A stretch of 64,000 nucleotides of DNA from Rhynchopus euleeides (taxonomy: Eukaryota > Euglenozoa > Diplonemea > Diplonemida > Diplonemidae): the NCBI GenBank assembly GCA_963210315.1, contig OY723265.1:1860001-1924000 (forward strand). Reading direction: 5' to 3'. Positions 46,301 through 58,566 of this stretch are shown here, piece after piece (position 1 is the stretch's first letter; the number at the start of each line of letters is the position of its first letter). The position numbers and the translations under genes are program-made. The notes under the pieces are model-generated. The model did not search any database. It was not told the DNA's origin and saw only the letters and a list, made by a program, of their open reading frames with translations.

Positions 46301-48514
46301 GTCAGGGGTTGGCTTGGACACTGTGTATGAACCTAACTCCGTTTGCAAACACAAGCGGCTACCGAAATATGGATATGGGGAGAGCGGGCGGGTGTGGAGC
46401 AGGATGGTGATTTGATTGCTTTACCACCTGAGGGGAGGGCCATGTTGTCCCTCCCCCGTGCCTCTCCGCGCACCTAACATGTGAACGGTGGTGTCTAGAT
46501 TCGGATGAAGCAGGCGCTGTGGGATGGGGTCATCACCCTGCTTGTGTCAGCCGAGAGTGGTTGAGTGACTCGTTGAGGATTCGTCAGATATCTCTCAGTG
46601 CGGCCTGCCACTGCACAGCAAGTCGTTCAATGGGTGTGTGGCGAATCGCCTGCACAGTTTGGTCGTTGCTCATTTTTCTTTTGTTGATGTTGTCACGATG
46701 CCGTTATTATTTTTTTTGCCAGTTCGGCCGCGGGGGGCCCAACTCAGGAATCTTTTCACTGCGTGGGTCCTTTTCCGGACACCCCGCACACCCAGCGGGG
46801 CTCGAGGGGCGGGTGGGACGTGGGGTGTTCATCATCCGAAGAACACCAGCTGTCTCCCCTTCTCTTGTGCCCCCCTCGGTTGCATTTGTTTTGACACTTC
46901 GGTGGAGCCCACAACCGGCGTGTCCCGTGGGCACACCACAGCCGGAGCCCCCCTCCCAATATCGCCCATGCCTGCATGAGTGAAGAAAGGCCCGTCTCTG
47001 CCCCTCTCACACATCTTGTTATCACGACCGACATTGCCCTTGTGGGTAAGTCCTGCCGCTACTAGCCTCATCCCGACACCCCCCTCGTCCCTTTGCCCCC
47101 CCATACCCTCATCCACAACACAGGCCAAGCATGCCAGAATAGGTCACAGGAAATACATGTGTGGGTGTGGGCAGCATGTGGCAGTGCAGATTGCCTCAGG
47201 AGCAGGGTGTGATCGGTGTGGTCTGCACTGCGATAATATTCATGTCTGTGTGTATGTGCGGTGTGTATGTACGGCATCGGGGCGTGGTTGTACCAACAAC
47301 ACGGCAAAAAAAGAGGGGGGGGAAGAAGAAAGGTGCAGCAAAACGCCTCAAAAAAATAGCGCGTGTTTTTTTGGCGTTCTGATTGCAGAGTGGGGGGGGG
47401 GGAGGGCGGAGGGGGGGGGGGGGGGGGGGGGGGACACCCGCACAGGATTGCCATGTAAGGGGGGTCTGCAAAGTGGCGTCAGTCGGGTCATGCCTGCAGC
47501 ATGTTGTCAAGAAACGGACGAAGTGCTGGGTGGCACCGAACAAAACGAAGTCTTCTTTTAGAGGAACCTCGCCCCCCCCCCCCCCCCCCCCCCCCCCCCA
47601 CACACCCCTCCCACCTATGCCCCCCCCCCCCCCCCCCCCAGCGCAACAACGTAAATTATTCCTGAGGGAAGTGGGTGTTCCCCCACACGAAAAGGAGGGG
47701 GGGTTTTTTTTTGCGGACGTCACCGTCTGGTTGTCTTGTGCATCAGGTTGGTGCTCGTCGATACCACACGTACGGGGTGTTCTGCGTTCGAAGAACACAC
47801 ACTGTCGTTTCTACCTTCTCTCTTGAGATTCACTCGGTTGCATTAGTTTTGGGGTGTGGCTCACAGAGGTGGAGTGCCATATTCCGTCTCTCGGAGTAAG
47901 GGGAGGAGGGGGGGGGGGTATGCCGGGGAGGGAATGCCTCTAGAGAGCAACTGAGGATGTCGAAGGCTCGTGAAGGTGCATTCTTTCGAATGCAGACATC
48001 TTTGCGAATCACGCACGGTGTTTGATGGCGCACTCCCCCCCTCCCGTCGATCGTCAGCACCGCCGCCGCCGCCGCCGCCACCACCACCACCACCTAGCCT
48101 GCGAAAACGAAAACGACAACGAAAACAATTCAAAAAAAAATCGGCCACAAAAAATGGCTAAAAAGAGAGGGAAATTCGCTCTGTGTCAAACTGTGTCAAC
48201 GTAGCGCCCTGTTTCGTTGTGAGGGCACTCGTCCCCTCTTCCCCACCCCCCCCCTTTTTTTTACCCCCTCCCCCGGCACTTTATTGGCAATGTTGGATTA
48301 GCGGTTCGTTGTATCGTGCTTAAGTCTACGTGAGACCTTGCTGCCACGAGAACTGATGCTGCTAACCGGCAAACACTTTCTGAGCGATACCCCCCCCCCC
48401 CCCTCCTCCCCTCTCACCCCGAATATTATTGCTACTAAAAAGGCACGACGGCCAGACGGGGTGTACATTATATGTCCACCCCCCCCCCCCCCCAGTGCTC
48501 CCGCTAAGAAAAAA
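43397..48514. other. Intergenic, gene-poor 5.1 kb
   Basis: No supportable gene on either strand. It contains a palindrome GTGCACCTCGGGTGCAC (43499-43515), repeated C and G runs, a GA/CT microsatellite near 46080-46097, and two copies of a roughly 90-bp block at about 46826-46912 and 47776-47870. A block at about 43945-44010 recurs near 6836. A stretch near 43868-43915 (TTACGAGCGACGAAG) resembles, inverted, a segment of the ATAACG element. Confidence 0.55.
44956..45040. repeat. (AAAC)n microsatellite, about 21 units
   Basis: An uninterrupted run of AAAC tetranucleotides. Confidence 0.95.
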
Positions 48515-48614
48515 ACCGGTCATATATGACCAAAAAAAAGGGGTCCGAAAAACGTGCCGGTCATATATGACCGGAGGGGGGGTCGGTCATATATGACCGG
48601 TCATATCTGACTGG
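48515..48614. repeat. Cluster of CCGGTCATATATGACCGG palindromes
   Basis: Four near-perfect copies within 100 bp (about 48515, 48556, 48583 and a variant at 48598). Confidence 0.85.
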
Positions 48615-48632
48615 TGGGTCCTGGGCAGGTGG

Positions 48633-48683
48633 GCCAGTCAGGTTTGTGGTGGGGGCGAAGCCCCCACTACAAACCTGACTGGC
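48633..48683. repeat. Hairpin GCCAGTCAGGTTTGT
   Basis: Arms GCCAGTCAGGTTTGTGGTGG and the inverse (one mismatch) around a loop on GCGAAGC. Possibly a tiny MITE. Confidence 0.75.
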
Positions 48684-48913
48684 CACTGAAACAATACAGA
48701 GCAATTGTGATACTTCAGGTGTCCTCGCGTAGCAGCTGCAGGAAAATGTCGGAGATTACTGGACATCCACTGCAGCTGGCACCAGGCCTGGCATGCTAAC
48801 AACCCATGTCGGAGGAACATCCCTCTTGTAGGAAGAGCTGCGACTTCAAAATGCAGGTGAACCCACTAAGCGAATCTCAAAAAGAGGCGGGCAATGATGT
48901 GCAAGGAACAAAT

Positions 48914-49125
48914 GTTCACTACCGTGGCCTCCGGCGGCTAGGGGGCTCCGCCCCCCAGACCCCCTCCTGTGGAATCTAGATTCGAAAGCCGCCCAGGAAG
49001 ATGGAAGCAGCCTATCTCGCTCAAAATCTGTCGCCCTGCAGAACGAATGCTCACTACCGTGGCCTCCGGCGGCTGGGGGGCTCCGCCCCCCAGACCCCCC
49101 CTGTCGCGTGTGCCTGTCTCGCAAG
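48914..49125 (-). repeat. Hairpin unit, tandem pair, second locus
   Basis: Two copies (about 48914-48968 and 49046-49125) of the unit seen inside the hAT-like element at 40385, here inverted: CACTACCGTGGCCTCCGG, GGGGCTCCGCCCCCCAGACC, then TGTGCCTGTCTCGCAAG. A GC hairpin (TCGGGCGCGCGAAGCGCGCC) follows at about 49159. No hAT ends were found around this pair. Confidence 0.75.
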
Positions 49126-50391
49126 TCTTTCTTGCGATACTGGCCATCTCCCGCGTAGTCTCGGGCGCGCGAAGCGCGCCCGAGAAAAATTTTCACTGAA
49201 CGGGAAGGGGGGGGGAAAAATCCAAAAATCCCAAAAACAAAAATGACCGGCCCATCGGCCTTAGCGGGAACACTGCCCCCCCCAAACAAAAAACGAAAAA
49301 AAGGGTTCAAAAAGCGTGTTCTGCAACTCCAGAGCAGAACCCTCCGATCGCCCTCCCCTCGCCATGGCTGCTATGTGGCTATGACACCCTGCGCCATCCT
49401 CCCCGCCCCCCCCCCCCCCTTACCTCCCTACCGCACAAGCTCAGCGAAGCTGGGTGCGAACCAAAGTACGTTGAAGAACCCTTCGATGCAAGCACCCGGT
49501 TTGAGGGGGGGGGGGGGGCGAGGGGGATGGGTGATGGGTGGGGGGAGTGTGTCTGGGGTGGCTCCCCCCCCCCCCCCCCAGTTAAAAAAATGAGAGAGTC
49601 GCAGTTCTGTGTGAGAAAATATGACTCCGGATCACTTTCAGTTTCACCTTAGATTTTATATGCCGGGTGGGGGGGGGGGGGGTGGGGGGGTGGGGATTGA
49701 GGGCACGCAAAAGAGAGAGATTCGCACACTCTGTGGGTGATGTATTGTTTTTGGAAGACGTGTCTCCACGCACCCCACTGTCGTGCTGTGTGGCTGCTTG
49801 GAGGGTCTGGGTGGGGGGGACAGCACAGCAGTTTTGAATTTGGGATTATAGGGGGGGAGGGGGGAGAGAGGGGGGGGGGAGCCGGAGGAGGTCCAAGATG
49901 TCCTCCCCTCCCACCCTGCCCCCCCCTCCCCTCCCCTCCCAGGTTTCTCTTTCTCCATCCCCCTGAGGGGCTTGGTATCCTTCTTCGCGGCGATAACACA
50001 CGGCAAAACAAAACACACGGCGGGACGCGCCAGGTCGGTGGGGGGTGGGGTGAGGGTGGATATGTTTTTTTTGCTACCTAACCTGCGTCAGGTCACGGTA
50101 AAAAAAATACTGTTGGCATCGCACGTATGGACACTCATACACGGTGCGTACAACACAAAGTGGATGAATCCGGATGCACACAGGCCCTATGGCGTGTGGC
50201 TTTGCGACGTTGTACAAGAACCGGGGGGGGGGGGTGGAGGCTGGGTTTGGTTCTGGTTTCGTTGCTTCCCCCCTATGGGGGGGGTTTTTTTTGACAACGG
50301 ATGAAGAGAACAGAAGAGAGAACCCGCTCGTGCCGTGGCCCGACGCTGGCTCGAGCCCCCAACCCACCCGCACCCGCACCCCCCCCCCCCC
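49126..50391. other. Intergenic, homopolymer rich
   Basis: No gene is supported. Several G runs (49504-49518, 49667-49690) and C runs (49405-49420, 49565-49580). One C run (50380-50391) directly abuts the foldback element. Confidence 0.5.
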
Positions 50392-51543
50392 TAGGGGGGG
50401 TCAAATGCCACCCTTTTACGTGGACAAACACGATTTTTCAAAAAACCGGCGCAGAGGCCCCAAAGCCCCCGTAAACCCTCCAAACCCCCCCAGATCGGTC
50501 CGGAAACCCATCGAACCCCACTTTTCCACCATTCCGGGCACCTCAGGTGCCCGAATTGGGGTACCTAAATTTTGTGCCACCGTTTGGTACCGGACAGTGC
50601 CACTGTGTGGGAGGTTGGAAAAGAAAATGCCCCAACACACCACATCTGAGGGTTGCAATGCATGTTGCTTGCCAACCACGTCATCCGGTGGGTGTCAGGC
50701 GCTATGTAGGTGGCATTAGCCAGGTCTTCGATGAGTTCTGGCTTGTATATGTACCTCCCTGCCACCATGCACCGGGAGGCTGCCTGTAGGTACGGAACAA
50801 GTCCAGATGGTCGTGTGATTCCTGTGCAGCAGTGCTCCACAACCGGGATGTGTTGACAACGACTGTTGCAACACGAGCTGTACATTCCGGGAACACACGA
50901 AGTGCGCTGTCGTGGTACCCATTGTGCCAGAATTGGTAGTTGCTGCGGTCTACTTTGCCTGGCCCAAGAGCACTGGTACTGAACGGTGCAATATGCGTGG
51001 CGAGGTGAATGCAACGGAAGGGCGCAAAGTCAATACAGCTCTCGGATGGCGGGTGGTGGTGCCACTAGTGTGTGACGTTCACTCGAGGATACAACGCATC
51101 ACAATGAATCAGCAACCGTGGACCGAGTACAATACGCTCTCTGTGGCTGGTGTGGGGGACAAAGGTAGTGCCTGTGCCGCAGGCAGGGAGGTACATATAC
51201 AAGCCAGAACACATCGAAGACCTGGCTCATGCCACCTACATAGCGCCTGACACCCACCGGATGACGTGGTTGGCAAGCAACATGCATTGCAACCCTCAGA
51301 TGTGGTGTGTTGGGGCATTTTCTTTTCCAACCTCCCACACAGTGGCACTGTCCGGTACCAAACGGTGGCACAAAATTTAGGTACCCCAATTCGGGCACCT
51401 GAGGTGCCCGGAATGGTGGAAAAGTGGGGTTCGATGGGTTTCCGGACCGATCTGGGGGGGTTTGGAGGGTTTACGGGGGCTTTGGGGCCTCTGCGCCGGT
51501 TTTTTGAAAAATCGTGTTTGTCACCCCCATTTGACCCCCCCTA
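50392..51543. mobile_element. Foldback element 1, TAGGGGGGGTCAAATG ends
   Basis: Inverted arms of about 365 bp (50392-50763 and 51182-51543) enclose about 420 bp. The arms start TAGGGGGGGTCAAATG and differ by small indels and a few substitutions. Both arms, read outward, code a closely similar peptide (APDTHRMTWLASNMHCNPQM, then WCVGAFSFPTSH, ending TKRWHKI), with changes such as PELIEDLAN against PEHIEDLAH. The element sits between C tracts. The spacer has only weak open frames. The same end motif is shared by foldback element 2. Confidence 0.85.
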
Positions 51544-52056
51544 CCCCCCCCCCCCCCCGGGCCCCCCCCCCCCCCCGCTTGGAGCGCTCTTGATCAAAAG
51601 CGCATATATCCACTCCCATGTGCCCCCCCCCCCCTGTCTCCCGCTCGGCGTCAACTCGTTACTCCACTCCACACCCTTCCAGATACACAAAGCGGGCACA
51701 AACGCCCCCCGCCGGCACCCCCCACTTCACCCCTCCGCTCCCCTCCTTGACCTTGCAGCCAGGAAGGAGGAGGGGGCGGACGACAGGGTGGGGTGGGGAA
51801 GGGGGGTGAGATCTTAAAAAAAAGCACACACACACAAACACAGCTTCTCCTTCTTCTTCTTCTTCCCCCCCCACCCCACCCCACTCTGCAGCGCAGCTGA
51901 GTGAGGGGGGGGTGGGCGAGAGGGGGTGGGAGTCGTACCTCTCTCTCCCCTCTCGACCTAACTTCACTTCACTGCATTTCTGCTCTTCCCCTGACTTCCC
52001 TCCTCCCCTTTCGGACCCCACCCCCCCACCCCCTGCCTCCCTGGTCCTGACACACG
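51544..52056. other. Upstream region of the CaaX protein gene
   Basis: C- and pyrimidine-rich DNA with a CTT repeat near 51847-51864 and no further gene. Confidence 0.5.
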
Positions 52057-55000
52057 ATGTCCACCGGGGTAGAGGGCAGGCACGGGGTGCGCGATCTCAG
52101 CATCTACGGCGATGAATACAAGAGGAAGATCAGCAGGTGGCTGAAGCGGTGTGTCGTCGGCATCCGCCCCGATAAGAAGCAAGATGTCTTCATGGCACTC
52201 CTGGACCTTGTCCCGCGCGAGCCTGCGGAGGTGCAGATGATCCGCTGGGATACCTACATGCCTCCGGAGGCGGTGACCATCATCCAAGGGAACAGGTCCT
52301 CCCAAAGGCCAACAAAAAGCAATCTGAGGAAGGCACAGTCATCTGGCTCGATGGGGCGCGGGGCGAGCCTCAGGCAGCAGCAGCATGGCGGCCCGTCTCC
52401 GACAATCCCTCGTGTCGCTTCGACGAGGTCCCGAAGCGATCCGTTTGACAGGGTGGGATCTATCCTGGGGGTGAAGCGTGTCCAGAGCATACAGACCTCC
52501 GGAGACCCTAACAGCTTCCGCCACGTCGAGAGCCCGGGGAACAACAACACGACGAGCGTGCGGGAGGCGAGGGAAAGGCGGAAGAACTCCGTTGGTAGCC
52601 CGCAGAGGGATTCCCAGAGGCGTGGGTCGCAGCACAATATGGCGCGGTATGCTTCGAATAGCAGCCTGAATCAAACGGGAAACGGCAGGGCCAGCTTCGC
52701 GCCTGCGGTGACGGCTGGAGGCGGTGGGGAGCTGAGCTCCTCGAGGAAGGGCGCGTCGAGGCCCCCCCGGGGCATTGTCACCGTGGAGGGGGAGGCGAGG
52801 GTGGGTCGGGTTATATTTGCGACCTTCGGCACGACGGCGGATACCAGCCGCAACATCGAGTTTATCCCCGACACGCGGGCCCGGGTGTCGTGGTGGGTGG
52901 AGAAGGACTTCGACCTGACGGAGGTGCAGCACCTGCGGGACATCCCGGAGTTCCCCCTGACGAACCGCTACCTCGGGCACACGGTGGTGTGCCGCTACAC
53001 CCTGACGGGGCTGCTGAAAGGGGAGGCGTTTACGGGGGAGGCGGTGGAGGCTGTGACGCGTCCCGTGCAGCCCTCGGGGCAGGGGAGGACGCCGCGGATG
53101 AAGGTGCGGAACTTGGCGCAGGGGTCTCTCGCGCCAGGGGAGATGCTGACGCTTCCTGAGCTAAACAACCCAATCACCGAGGTGTGTAGCATGCAGTGTG
53201 CAGTGTGTGCAGCTGCAGGGGGAGGTGCAGGGGGTGGCTGGTTTTGTGGTTTTGTGTCTTTCCCCCCACGACCCTGTCGTGTTTTAGCGATACCTGTGTT
53301 GCGGTCCAACCACCAGGTTGAGAGACAACTGCTACACACCCTCATTGTGCATTGATCCGCCTTGCACAACATATCTGGTGTGGTGGCTACAAAAAAAAAG
53401 GACTAACAATGTGAGAAGGTGCTGGGAGACTTGCTTTTGCTTTCACTCTCGACGATCAACCCCCCTCCCCGCCGCCCAACGCCCAAACACAAAAAAAACA
53501 GCTGCCGATGTGGCATTTCGTCATCCCCCGGAAGGCAAAGGAACGGGCCCCGCGTGTCAGCGACACGACGGAGAACGGCATCTCGTCATCGACATCGGAC
53601 AGCCCTGATGTGTCCATCGAGCACTCCACGGAGGAGGTGCTGCCGGAGCCGATGCAGGGCGACTGGGTTGTGCTCACAGAGGAGCACGCCGGGTATCTGG
53701 TTCAGGTATGTTGGCAGCAGCATGCGCTGCGAGGCCTTCCTGCTGTCTCTTGGTTAGCATGCCCCACCCCACCCCACCCCACTTCACCACCCCCCCACCC
53801 CCACCCCCACCCACAGCTGCGCCTCTCGCTCCAAGGCGGCCCCCCTCTGTCCAGCGAGGTGGGTATTGTCGAGGGAGAGCGTGTGATACGCCCCCTCCGC
53901 ACTGGGGTCACCAGCAAGCCCAAGCCGAAGGTGCCGAGCGCCCTGCGCTCCAGGCCCCGCAGCGGGTCGAACGGCTCGCGGTGCAGCTCCGTGCGGTCGC
54001 GCGCCAGCTCGCGGGGCAGCCTCCGCAGCGACTCCAGCGACGACGGTATCGAGTCCATCCAGTCCGTCCGCACCACCACCTCCCAGGGCCCGCGCGTGTC
54101 GTTCCGCGAGCCCCAGCGCCCACCCACCCGCCACTCCTCGTTTGCAAACCCGACGCCGAGATCCCTGGCATCGGACGATGTGATGGACACACTGCGCAGC
54201 CCCTACGACCTGGTATGCCCCCTCCCCATGCCACCGCCGTCGCGCTGCCTGGCACTTCTCCGCCTTCCCCCACCCCACCCCACCCCACAACGAGTGAAGG
54301 GATATCATCCTTGTCGCTTCCTTCAATTCTACTTCAATTTCAACACCCCCACCCCCACTGCAGGAGGCGTACGAGCGGACACAGCCTCTCGCCGATGTCC
54401 CCGAGCTGGATATGGACCGTGTGGGGGACATGCAGGATCGCATGCGGAAGCGCCTGCAGACCAACCTCGACCTTCAGCAGAAGAAGGACAAGGAGAGGGA
54501 GGCAGAGAGGCAGCGCCTCCTGGAGGCCGCCAGGGCGCGGGAGCGCGAGAGGGAGCGGGAGAGGGAGCTCCTCCGCGAGCAGCAGCAGGACCCGGGGAGC
54601 CCGCAGCGCCCGCCGCGCCGCAGGCGTGGCTCCAGCAAGTCGAACAACGGGCAGGCGTTTGGGAGCGATTCGTCGCTGAACAGCAGCCCCTTTCTCAAGA
54701 AGCAGACGTGGTACAAGGCACCGCAGGAGCCCTCGGCGCCGGCGTCCCCCGCATCCCCTCTGTCCAACAGCGGCAAGCGGAACAGCAGGGGAAGGCTGAA
54801 CGACTCAACGGCAACCGCGGGTGCGAAGAGCGGCGAGTCTCTCGGGTCGTCGCTGGGGAGCGTCAAGGAGGTGACCTGGGGGCAGGGGCAGGCGGATGGC
54901 GCTGCGGCGCAGGGCGCCGGCGGGCAGGGGCAGGGGCGGGGTGGGTCCGCCTCCTCCAGCCCGAACGCCGCTGCGGCGCCGGGGAGCAGCAGCCCGCCGC

Positions 55001-55098
55001 CGCTCCCGTCTTCGCGTCAGAGCCAGAGCCCTACCAACTCAACCCAGAAGGTTCAGAGCGCGAAGCCAAACGGTGGCTGTGGATGCACAGTGATGTGA
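52057..55098 (+). CDS. Ser/Arg-rich protein with C-terminal CaaX box, four exons
   Basis: Exons 52057-53181, 53502-53705, 53817-54212 and 54364-55098, all junctions phase 0, 819 aa. The first 70 residues look folded (GDEYKRKISRWLKRCVVGIR, MIRWDTYMPPEAVTI). A Ser/Arg/Asn-rich disordered stretch follows. Residues about 245-345 form a beta-rich domain (RVGRVIFATFGTTADTSRNI, RARVSWWVEKDFDL, GHTVVCRYTLTGLLKGE) that continues into exon 2 (GDWVVLTEEHAGYLVQ). Exon 4 starts with a charged helix rich in Arg/Glu (REREREREREL) and ends in a Gly/Ser/Pro-rich tail. The C terminus is GGCGCTVM: CTVM fits a CaaX prenylation box (Met last favours farnesyl transfer), with a neighbouring Cys two residues upstream that could be palmitoylated. 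Membrane association is therefore likely. No named family is recognised. An intron holds a block shared with the region upstream of 22564. Confidence 0.82.
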
Positions 55099-56508
55099 CC
55101 GGCTTTGCCTGCGCGGTGGGGGTGGGGGGTGGGGGTGGGAACGGGGAAAACCGAACCTCCTGGCACAGCCTCCTTCGCTCCGTGCACAGTGGGGGTGGGG
55201 GGGGGGAGGGAGGGGAGGGTGGCGGGGAGTGGCGGGTTTCCCTGCCAAACTCGGGCAGACATGCAGTGTCTTTTTGGGGGTGGGGTGGTGGTGGTGGTGA
55301 GGTCAAGTCGGAGCGGGGGGGTGGGGTAAGGTCGGGAGGAAAGTCCAGACCGGCCCACAGACCCGCTCCGATGCTGCTCCCAGATCTCCGCCTTGGGGGA
55401 AGAGGGGGGGGGGGGTCCGCCGTGTGTACCGTGCTGCTGCTGCTGCTGTGTGTGTGTGCCAGGGTTTTCCTCCTTACTGATTTGCAGGCGTTCAAGTTGT
55501 GTCGCGCACACCCCACCCCCCCCTGTTCTGTGCACGGTGGTCTCCCGCACGTCAGTCTGCATCTTTTTTGGCGTAAAAAAGATAAGGCGTTGTTTGTGCG
55601 CCAAACCCGGGTAGTTAAAGAGGGGGTGGGCTCCCCCCGCTCGCGGCAGCCAGACCCCCCGCTCCAGGCGGGAGTCCACCCTATACACCCGTGGGGCCTT
55701 GCATATTCTGCACTTCTGGGCACAACGGCGCCCTCCTCTCGTCGCGCCCCCACCCCACCCCATCCACCCACCCCATCGACCCGGGGGAGCTGCTTTCAAA
55801 TAGACCCCACGGTGGATATCCCCTCCCGGGTTTGCGGATGTTTTATTCACTCGCCTCCGGTTCACTACTGGCAAAGGAGAGACTCGTGGGGGAGTGTGCG
55901 GCTGGACCAGATGGGGGAGGGGGAGGGGCGTTCTTCGTTATTGAGTCATTAGGCTTCCCCTCCCCATGCACCCCTCCCCACCTCAGATCGAGTGAATGGA
56001 GGTCAAGCCATGTGGTCCCTTTTCTCTTCGACTTCACTGATCCCCCTCCCCCCCGTGGGGTGGCGAACGGTTTCTCCCGTCTGCCAAACCTGTCAAGAAT
56101 GCAACAGCTGTGATGTCACAAAGAAAATGGTGCCCCCCTCCCCCCCCCCCCCCCCTGAAGAATGCCGAGCTGTAAGAACTTCGTAACACTGTGTAAAAAC
56201 TACTGAAGGGCAACGTATATCGGCGTTTTTTCAGGGACACCACCACGGTGGGTGTTGTATTTTTTTCATGATGACAAGAACCTTGTCACCGGTGAAAGGG
56301 GCAGTTGGGCAGCGCTTCTTTTGGGGGGTGTGGTGAGCATCACACAGTTCTACCATCCCCCCCCCCCCCCCCTTCTGCCCTTTGTTATTTCTCTTTTGCT
56401 GTGGCTGTGCTGCTACGGAGACACCCAAACCTTCATCGGGGGAAAAAGGAAAGATGCCAAACAAAGCAAGCCACATGCGCGGTTTGTTCACCCCCCTCCC
56501 CCCTAGGG
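55099..56508. other. Intergenic region
   Basis: No gene is supported. G/C runs and a block at about 55575-55612 (GATAAGGCGTTGTTTGTGCG) recurring in inverse at about 34740 and 43795. Confidence 0.5.
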
Positions 56509-56940
56509 CAGTGGTGGCAGCGTACGGCCGTACGGTACGCGTACGCCGTACGCACTTTCTGAAAATTGCGCTGCGTACGCGTACGCAGATTTTGCGTACG
56601 GCTGGTATTCCAGGTCTCTCAGCACACAGTAGGCCACCCAGCGGGTGGCTGGGCCCTGGCCTTTGCTCTTGCCTTTCACAGATGGTTCCTTGCCGCGCAC
56701 GTGGCGAATAACTCGCAACACCTGCAAGTACACCCGCAAGCATACTGCAAAAGGTACCACTTCCGACTGGAAGGCTCGAAGGCTGCCCCTGGTACACCTG
56801 AGTTCGACTGTCGGATTTGGTGTGCGGCCATGGCCGTCTCCTGTGCTCCATAGACTGCCGTACGCAGCGCCGTACGCGTACGCGTACGCCGTACGCACTT
56901 TTTGAAAATCACGCTGCGTACGCGTACGCAGCCACCACTG
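56509..56940. mobile_element. hAT-like MITE (432 bp) with GTACGC-rich ends
   Basis: Termini CAGTGGTGGCAGCGTACG and inverse, with a perfect 8-bp duplication CCCTAGGG (56501-56508, 56941-56948). Subterminal GCGTACGCGTACGC palindromes occur at both ends. The duplicated octamer includes the first bases of foldback element 2, so this copy inserted into the edge of that element. Confidence 0.87.
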
Positions 56941-58566
56941 CCCTAGGGGGGGTCATAAGCCCCCCTATTTGATATGGTTCTTTCCCCCCTTTTTTCCCCC
57001 CCCCCACCCGACAAGCGAATCAGCAGTGTGTATCTGTACACAGAAATAAACCAATAACATGACAGTAAAGCCCCCCTAAAAACGTACAAATACCAAAAAT
57101 TTCAACATACCATCAGAACCGCCCTAATACCTGATCTGACCCGAAAATCCGACCCATACCCCCCCGGAAACCGTCTGGAGCCCACTTGTGACACCTGATG
57201 CGCACTTTTGTGATGATTTTTTGGGGTCCTAAAAAATGTACCTCAGTTTCGTACCTTGCCTTTGTACCTGAACCACTCCCGACCGCAATATTTCGTTCTT
57301 TGCCTTTTCTGCGGTGGTTCCGGCTCAGGTGGCACGATGTTGCCTCCCCAGTGCCTCGGCAAGGTCTTTCTTGTACCTGATTGGTGGGAATGTTGTGTTG
57401 TTGCGCCAGCTGAATGAGTTCAGCCACCTTCTGGGTGTAGTACACCACGCAGTCTCAACAGCACGTATGAGAGTGTACCATGTGAGGACTCAACAAAGTC
57501 ATTGGATAGGCATCTGCCTGCCGACTCAACCCCCACAGTGCGACCGCAAGATCGTCAGGGATGTCTCAACGCCAGGGGAATACTCTCCCCTGGCGTTGTA
57601 CAACCCTACTCTTAATCCTCGGGTCCTCTCCTGGAGGCGGTGGTGGCGGGCCCGCAACGCTTCGTACTTCCGGTACGGACTGGGGTAGTCTGCCCGGCTG
57701 ACCCGCTCATCGCTTCCTAGATCATCTGCTGCTCTGGAGCTGCCATCACTCACTGCCCACATCAGTTGGTGTAGGGGTAGGAGCAGGAGGAGTGGGAGGA
57801 GTAGGAGTGCAGGTGACATCTTTCTTGGCCAGCAAGGAACGCCGCTTTTCGCACGTGCGTGCAGTTGATGCACCACTGCATATATCTGTCGTCACCACGT
57901 CCCACTCGCTCTCCTATGTACCCAGCCCGATGGAGCGCCCGAAATAATGTCGCCTCACGGATGTCGTGTGCCGTTTTCTTCTGACGCAGGTCTGCCACAA
58001 CGCTCTCTGCCGGGACCCCGCACATCTCCCGTTTGGCGAGCGTCTTTCGAGCAAGGTACCCCTCTGCAGCAGCATCTGACACCTCTGCGAGGCCCTAGGC
58101 ACACGGCATGTGTTGCTCGGCGTGCTGGGTGAGCGTAGTGATACCCTTTCCTTGCAAAGAACGAAATACTGCGGTCGGGAGTGGTTCAGGTACAAAGGCA
58201 AGGTACGAAACTGAGGTACATTTTTTAGGACCCCAAAAAATCATCACAAAAGTGCGCATCAGGTGTCACAAGTGGGCTCCAGACGGTTTCCGGGGGGGTA
58301 TGGGTCGGATTTTCGGGTCAGATCAGGTATTAGGGCGGTTCTGATGGTATGTTGAAAAATGTGGTTTTGTACGGGCTTACACGGTGGGATCTTGTAAATT
58401 TTACATGTATAACTACAAGTATAATACATGTATTATACATGTATAATACTTGCATGTCAACTATTATACATGTATAATACATGTATATGCCTGAAATATA
58501 CATGTAAAATACATGTATATCAAGTAAAAATACAAGTATAATACTTGCATGTCAACTATTATACAT

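Noticed and set aside
48695-48715. U6-like ACAATACAGAG
   Set aside because: No ACAGAGA box plus catalytic stem or AGC triad follows; the match is a short word only.
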